Origin: an uncultured Acidobacteriota bacterium
Lineage (GTDB): Bacteria > Acidobacteriota > Terriglobia > Bryobacterales > Bryobacteraceae
DNA length: 8,678 bases
Assembly (NCBI GenBank): GCA_937952345.1
Contig: CALFYN010000902.1
Location: 1-8,678, forward strand
Direction: 5' to 3'
Part shown: piece by piece, positions 6,225 through 8,678 of the stretch
Layout: each line of letters starts with the position of its first letter
Position numbering within the stretch: position 1 is the stretch's first letter
The notes under the pieces: model-generated
Database searches by the model: none
What the model was told of the DNA's origin: nothing
The model's input: only the letters and a program-made list of their open reading frames with translations
Program-made: the position numbers and the translations under genes

Positions 6225-6807
6225 ATTCTTTCTGGGCGCTGGGGGCGACGAGGACGCCTCGGGTGGCGGCGGCTTCTTCTTCGCGGAGGATGGCGCGGAC
6301 GTTGAGGGCGCGCGGGAGGAGGAGGCCGATCAAGGCATCGTGGGAATGGCCGCAGGGGAAGGCGAGGCGGGTGTCCCGGGGTTCGAGTTCGGCGAGTTTG
6401 CGGAGTCCGTTGTGGGCGGGGCTTTCGGTGGGGACTTCGTATTCGCCGTTGCCGTGGGAGATGGCGCGGATGGGTTTGCCGGCTTTCTTGTCGAGGGTTT
6501 CGAGAGGGTAGGGTTGGGGGAGTTCGACGGTGGTGGGGAGTTTTGCGGCGGTGAGGAAGAGGCGGCGTGTGGCGGCGAGGTGGGTGTGGCCGCAGGTGTG
6601 GAGGAGTTCGTGGTTGTCGATGGCCATGGCGCCGAGGGAGGCCATGGCGGACTGGAGGAACGCGATGCGGTGTTGGGCGCTTTCGCGGCGGCTATAGGTG
6701 TGGATGCGGTAGCGGTGGCCGCTGAGGTATAGGGCGATGGTGATGTCGTGGCAGTGGGGGTCCATGGAGACCAGTTCCACGCGGCGTCCGAGGTCTAGGG
6801 TGAGCAT
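6223..6807 (-). CDS. Hypothetical protein with paired CGH[TS]H motifs, first gene of the operon
   Basis: This 194-aa soluble protein belongs to no family I recognise. Striking features are MDPHCHDITIALYL at 15-28, HTCGHTH at 70-76 and FPCGHSH at 150-156. The two CGHxH motifs sit 80 residues apart and are followed by similar hydrophobic-basic stretches (LAATRRLFLTAAKLP and DALIGLLLPRALNVR), which could mean two half-repeats or two halves of one metal site. Cys19, Cys72 and Cys152 with the nearby histidines would be plausible zinc or iron ligands; this is inference. It is the promoter-proximal gene of the operon and ends 9 bp before the methyltransferase ATG, so a role in corrinoid or methyl metabolism is likely by context. 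The start is not certain: ATG 6807 has only a weak purine-rich stretch upstream, and the ATG at codon 15 is an alternative. The first 14 residues (MLTLDLGRRVELVS) look foldable, so I keep the longer form. Confidence 0.82.
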   Translation of the reverse strand: MLTLDLGRRVELVSMDPHCHDITIALYLSGHRYRIHTYSRRESAQHRIAFLQSAMASLGAMAIDNHELLHTCGHTHLAATRRLFLTAAKLPTTVELPQPYPLETLDKKAGKPIRAISHGNGEYEVPTESPAHNGLRKLAELEPRDTRLAFPCGHSHDALIGLLLPRALNVRAILREEEAAATRGVLVAPSAQKE

Positions 6808-6813
6808 AATGGC

Positions 6814-6819
6814 TTGACA
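6814..6819 (+). promoter_or_regulatory. Possible -35 element (TTGACA) for the GntR gene
   Basis: A consensus TTGACA lies 53 bp before the GntR start and just upstream of the palindrome. With 16-18 bp spacing the -10 position would fall on the right half of the palindrome, whose sequence is not TATAAT-like, so this is weak. If used, a repressor on the palindrome would cover the -10 region. On the opposite strand TTGTCA within the palindrome could be the operon -35, also without a clear -10. Confidence 0.3.
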
Positions 6820-6824
6820 CCTGC

Positions 6825-6843
6825 CAGCTTGTCTGACAAGCTG
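6825..6843. promoter_or_regulatory. Probable operator for the FadR-type GntR regulator
   Basis: CAGCTTGTCTGACAAGCTG is a perfect inverted repeat with 9-bp arms around one central base (6834). Its core TTGTCTGACAA (6829-6839) fits the FadR-subfamily operator consensus TNGTNNNACNA exactly. It sits in the middle of the 59-bp region between the divergent operon and the GntR gene, the usual place for autoregulation and repression of the neighbouring operon. A further copy of the left arm with one mismatch, CAGCTTATC, follows at 6849-6857 and might be a secondary half-site. That the GntR protein of this window binds here is inference from position and consensus. Confidence 0.8.
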
Positions 6844-6866
6844 ATCTTCAGCTTATCGCCTTCTCC

Positions 6867-7595
6867 ATGGTGCCGCAACTGAAACCCATACCGCGCGCGT
6901 CGCTGAGCGACGGAATTGTCGATCAGATCGCCGGGCTGATCGCTTCGGGGGGATTGAAGCCGGGAGACCGGATGCCGTCGGAGAAGGAGCTATGCCGGCA
7001 GTTTCACGTGGGGCGGACATCGGTGCGCGAGGCGTTGCGGTCGCTGGCGGCATTGGGCGTGGTGGAATCGCATGCGGGGGATGGGACGTTTGTGGCGGCG
7101 AGCGCGGGCGCGGGTTTGGAGCGGAGTCTGCGGTTCGCGGTGTTGCTGGATGCGCGGGAGTTGGAGGATCTGGTGGAGGCTCGGGTGGCGCTGGAGACGC
7201 AATTGGCGGGGTTGGCGGCGCGGCGGCGGGGGCCCGCGGATTTGGAAGAGATGCGGGAGGCGATTGCGGGGATGAAGGCGGCGGGCGCGGATGCGGAGGC
7301 GTATCTGGCGAGCGATTTACGGTTTCATCTGGCGATTGCGCGGGCGGCGGGGAATACGATTTTGCGGAAGATGCTGGAGACGACGCGGGGGTATTTGCAG
7401 GCTTGGATTCGGGAGACGCTGGCGTCGTCGAAGCGGCGCGCGGCGGTGTCGATTGCGGAGCACCGGCGGATATTGGCGGCCTTGGAGGCGGGGGATGCGG
7501 AGGGGGCGGCGGCGGCGATGCGGGGGCACCTGGTGAGCTCGTCGCGGGCGTTGCGAAGGCGGATGGGGGCGGAGGTAACGCGGTCTACTGCGTGA
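6867..7595 (+). CDS. FadR-subfamily GntR transcriptional regulator (FCD domain)
   Basis: This 242-aa protein has a GntR winged helix-turn-helix at residues ~10-77: LSDGIVDQIAGLIASGGLKPGDRMPSEKEL-type helices, the recognition helix around GRTSVREALRSL (49-60), and wing GVVESHAGDGTFV (64-76). An all-helical FCD ligand domain follows at ~95-225. Probable FCD metal ligands are present: Asp150 and His154 (SDLRFH), His199 (AEHRRI) and His221 (MRGHL). FCD regulators usually sense small organic acids and act as repressors released by ligand. Divergent orientation and the palindrome between them point to control of the methyl-transfer operon and of itself. The ATG at 6867 has no Shine-Dalgarno in front (pyrimidine-rich TTCTCC instead), so translation may be inefficient or leaderless. 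Codons end largely in G (GCG, CGG, CTG), unlike the C-ending codons of the opposite-strand operon. The 3' end overlaps the convergent gene by 11 bp. Confidence 0.95.
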   Translation: MVPQLKPIPRASLSDGIVDQIAGLIASGGLKPGDRMPSEKELCRQFHVGRTSVREALRSLAALGVVESHAGDGTFVAASAGAGLERSLRFAVLLDARELEDLVEARVALETQLAGLAARRRGPADLEEMREAIAGMKAAGADAEAYLASDLRFHLAIARAAGNTILRKMLETTRGYLQAWIRETLASSKRRAAVSIAEHRRILAALEAGDAEGAAAAMRGHLVSSSRALRRRMGAEVTRSTA

Positions 7596-8678
7596 CCGTT
7601 ATAGTACCCGGCGCTGATGGGGTAGCGACGTTGCCGGGAGCGGCTACGCTGAGGACGGCGCTGCCAGGTGCGAGGGCTCTGATGTTGAGCACGACCGCCG
7701 ATTGGCCCGCCGCGAATACAACGCTGGCGGGATCGATGGAGATGATGCCGGTTGGCGATGCGTTGATGACGGAGAAGATGCGGCTACCGGCGCGCGCGGG
7801 GCCGCTGAGTTGCAAGCCTATCTGCGTTGCGATGCCAACACGCATGGACAAGCTCGTGAGGGGTGTGGAGCGTGAGAACTCGGTGATGAAGCGGAGTTGG
7901 GTTTCGGAGGCGAGCACAGGGATGATGAGATCAGCGTAGCCATGGGCGCGGACAGTGATTTCAGCGGTGCCGTAGCGGGCGAGTTGTTGGATGGTGATGC
8001 GCGGGGCGGCGAGTTGTGCTTGGGCCGCTCCGGGTTGAGACTCGCTACCACTGACAACCGTGAAGTCCGGGTGTGAGGATTCGGCGGTGGCGGAAACGCC
8101 GGAGGGCAATGAGATTTCGCAGGTGCGTTGGGTGTCGAAACCGAGGGTGACTTCCTGGCAGCCGGATCGCAGTGCAGGAAGTGTGACGTTGACGATAGGC
8201 GCGCCGGGAGCGGGGCCGAAGCCATCGGGCTGATCGATGAGGAGTGTAGCCGTACCGGGGGCCACAGCGCGCAGTTGGAAGAGCCGGGAGCCTTGACTGA
8301 ACGTGGTGCTTTCGGGCGTAACCGTAAAGATGGCGGGATCGGAACTGCGAAGGCGGAGCGTGATGGGTGTGGCATCGGGCAGGAGTTGGAGAACTTCGAA
8401 GAAACCGGGCGTTGGCGACCCCGCTCTTCGGAAAGAACAGTCAACCGACGTGGATGAGCCGGCGCTGAGGGTGATGAACGACGCATCGTTTGCATCACAG
8501 GAGATCCAGGAGTTGACAATGCGGACGATTGCGGTTTGGGGAGGACCATCCGCGAACGTGAAGCGCAGCGTGACGTCCCCTTCCGTGCCGCGGGCCTGGA
8601 GGAAGAAGGGCTGAGACCGCGAATCGCCGGGCTGTACGGATAGCGTGGTTGTGGCTGCGCCGAGCGACGTGGCGATGC
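7585..8678 (-). CDS. Large extracellular Ig-like repeat protein, C-terminal part
   Basis: Reading the minus strand from the right edge, one frame is open from 8678 to the TAG at 7585-7587 (363 complete codons). The GTG at 8263-8265 that a gene finder might choose as start lies inside a repeat and has no Shine-Dalgarno, so the gene certainly begins outside the window. The sequence is Ser/Thr/Pro/Ala-rich, beta-strand-like and lacks catalytic motifs. Two clearly related units are seen: 8221-8340 (DPAIFTVTPESTTFSQGS, LRAVAPGTATLLIDQP) and 7630-7746 (IISIDPASVVFAAGQS, IRALAPGSAVLSVAAPG). A remnant of a third (ATSLGAATTTLSVQP) is at the edge. Between them are domains each with a cysteine pair (SCDANDA...VDCSF; GCQEVTLGF...RTCEIS) that could form disulfides outside the cell. 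The protein ends shortly after the last unit with GTITVTQ and has no visible sorting domain. It is probably a secreted or surface adhesin-like protein, unrelated to the operon. Confidence 0.8.
   Translation of the reverse strand, partial: IATSLGAATTTLSVQPGDSRSQPFFLQARGTEGDVTLRFTFADGPPQTAIVRIVNSWISCDANDASFITLSAGSSTSVDCSFRRAGSPTPGFFEVLQLLPDATPITLRLRSSDPAIFTVTPESTTFSQGSRLFQLRAVAPGTATLLIDQPDGFGPAPGAPIVNVTLPALRSGCQEVTLGFDTQRTCEISLPSGVSATAESSHPDFTVVSGSESQPGAAQAQLAAPRITIQQLARYGTAEITVRAHGYADLIIPVLASETQLRFITEFSRSTPLTSLSMRVGIATQIGLQLSGPARAGSRIFSVINASPTGIISIDPASVVFAAGQSAVVLNIRALAPGSAVLSVAAPGNVATPSAPGTITVTQ

Noticed and set aside
5173..6732. Long plus-strand open frame of 519 codons opposite the methyltransferase and 194-aa genes
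   Set aside because: Its translation is low-complexity Gly/Glu/Val/Asp-rich with no motif, the expected mirror of C-ending codons on the minus strand, and the minus-strand genes carry clear family motifs and operon spacing.
6992..7939. Plus-strand open frame of 315 codons spanning the GntR gene and part of the repeat protein
   Set aside because: Mostly Gly runs from the G-rich strand; it overlaps a GntR gene with a complete winged helix and FCD domain.
8221..8265. Start of a separate 226-codon gene at the GTG at 8265
   Set aside because: The frame is open upstream to the window edge, the GTG lies inside a repeat unit and no Shine-Dalgarno precedes it.

Overview
The window is GC-rich bacterial chromosomal DNA, almost completely coding. 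Its core is a seven-gene operon on the minus strand (6807 down to 1853) that looks like a corrinoid-dependent methyl-transfer module. A FadR/FCD-type GntR repressor gene (6867-7595, plus strand) is divergent from it. The flanks are two incomplete genes for large secreted or envelope proteins. I see no rRNA, tRNA, CRISPR array or insertion sequence. High GC, extracellular proteins built of Ig-like repeats and anaerobe-type corrinoid enzymes would fit an acidobacterium of the Solibacter/Bryobacter kind. That is only an impression; Deltaproteobacteria or other soil and sediment phyla remain possible.

Layout. (1) 1-1836, plus strand: 3' part of a gene for a beta-strand-rich, probably outer-membrane barrel protein, open through the left edge. 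(2) 6807-1853, minus strand, in transcription order: a 194-aa protein with two CGH[TS]H motifs and no family I recognise; an MtaA/CmuA-type (UroD-fold) methyltransferase; a B12-binding corrinoid protein; a 78-aa four-cysteine protein; an ASKHA ATPase with an N-terminal [2Fe-2S] domain (RamA/RACo-like corrinoid activator); an 84-aa 'virulence factor' family protein; a 173-aa chorismate-lyase-like (DUF98) protein. Spacings run from a 4-bp overlap to 9 bp, so this is very probably one transcript. (3) 6808-6866: a 59-bp divergent region with a near-perfect 19-bp palindrome whose core TTGTCTGACAA fits the FadR-family consensus TNGTNNNACNA. (4) 6867-7595: the GntR regulator. (5) 7585-8678, minus strand: C-terminal 363 residues of a large Ig-like repeat protein, open through the right edge and overlapping the regulator tail-to-tail by 11 bp.

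How the genes may work together (inference). The UroD-type enzyme moves a methyl group to or from the cobalt of the corrinoid protein. The ASKHA protein uses ATP and an electron from its [2Fe-2S] cluster to return accidentally oxidised Co(II) corrinoid to Co(I). No second methyltransferase (MttB, MtgB, MtbB, MtaB, or MetH/AcsE-type pterin enzyme) lies in the window. The substrate is therefore open, and the UroD-type enzyme may itself be the substrate-demethylating enzyme, like an unfused CmuA. The GntR protein probably represses the operon and itself until a small-acid ligand binds its FCD domain. The unassigned 194-aa and 78-aa proteins, with the 84-aa and DUF98 proteins, make this an uncharacterised version of the system and are the most interesting content of the window.
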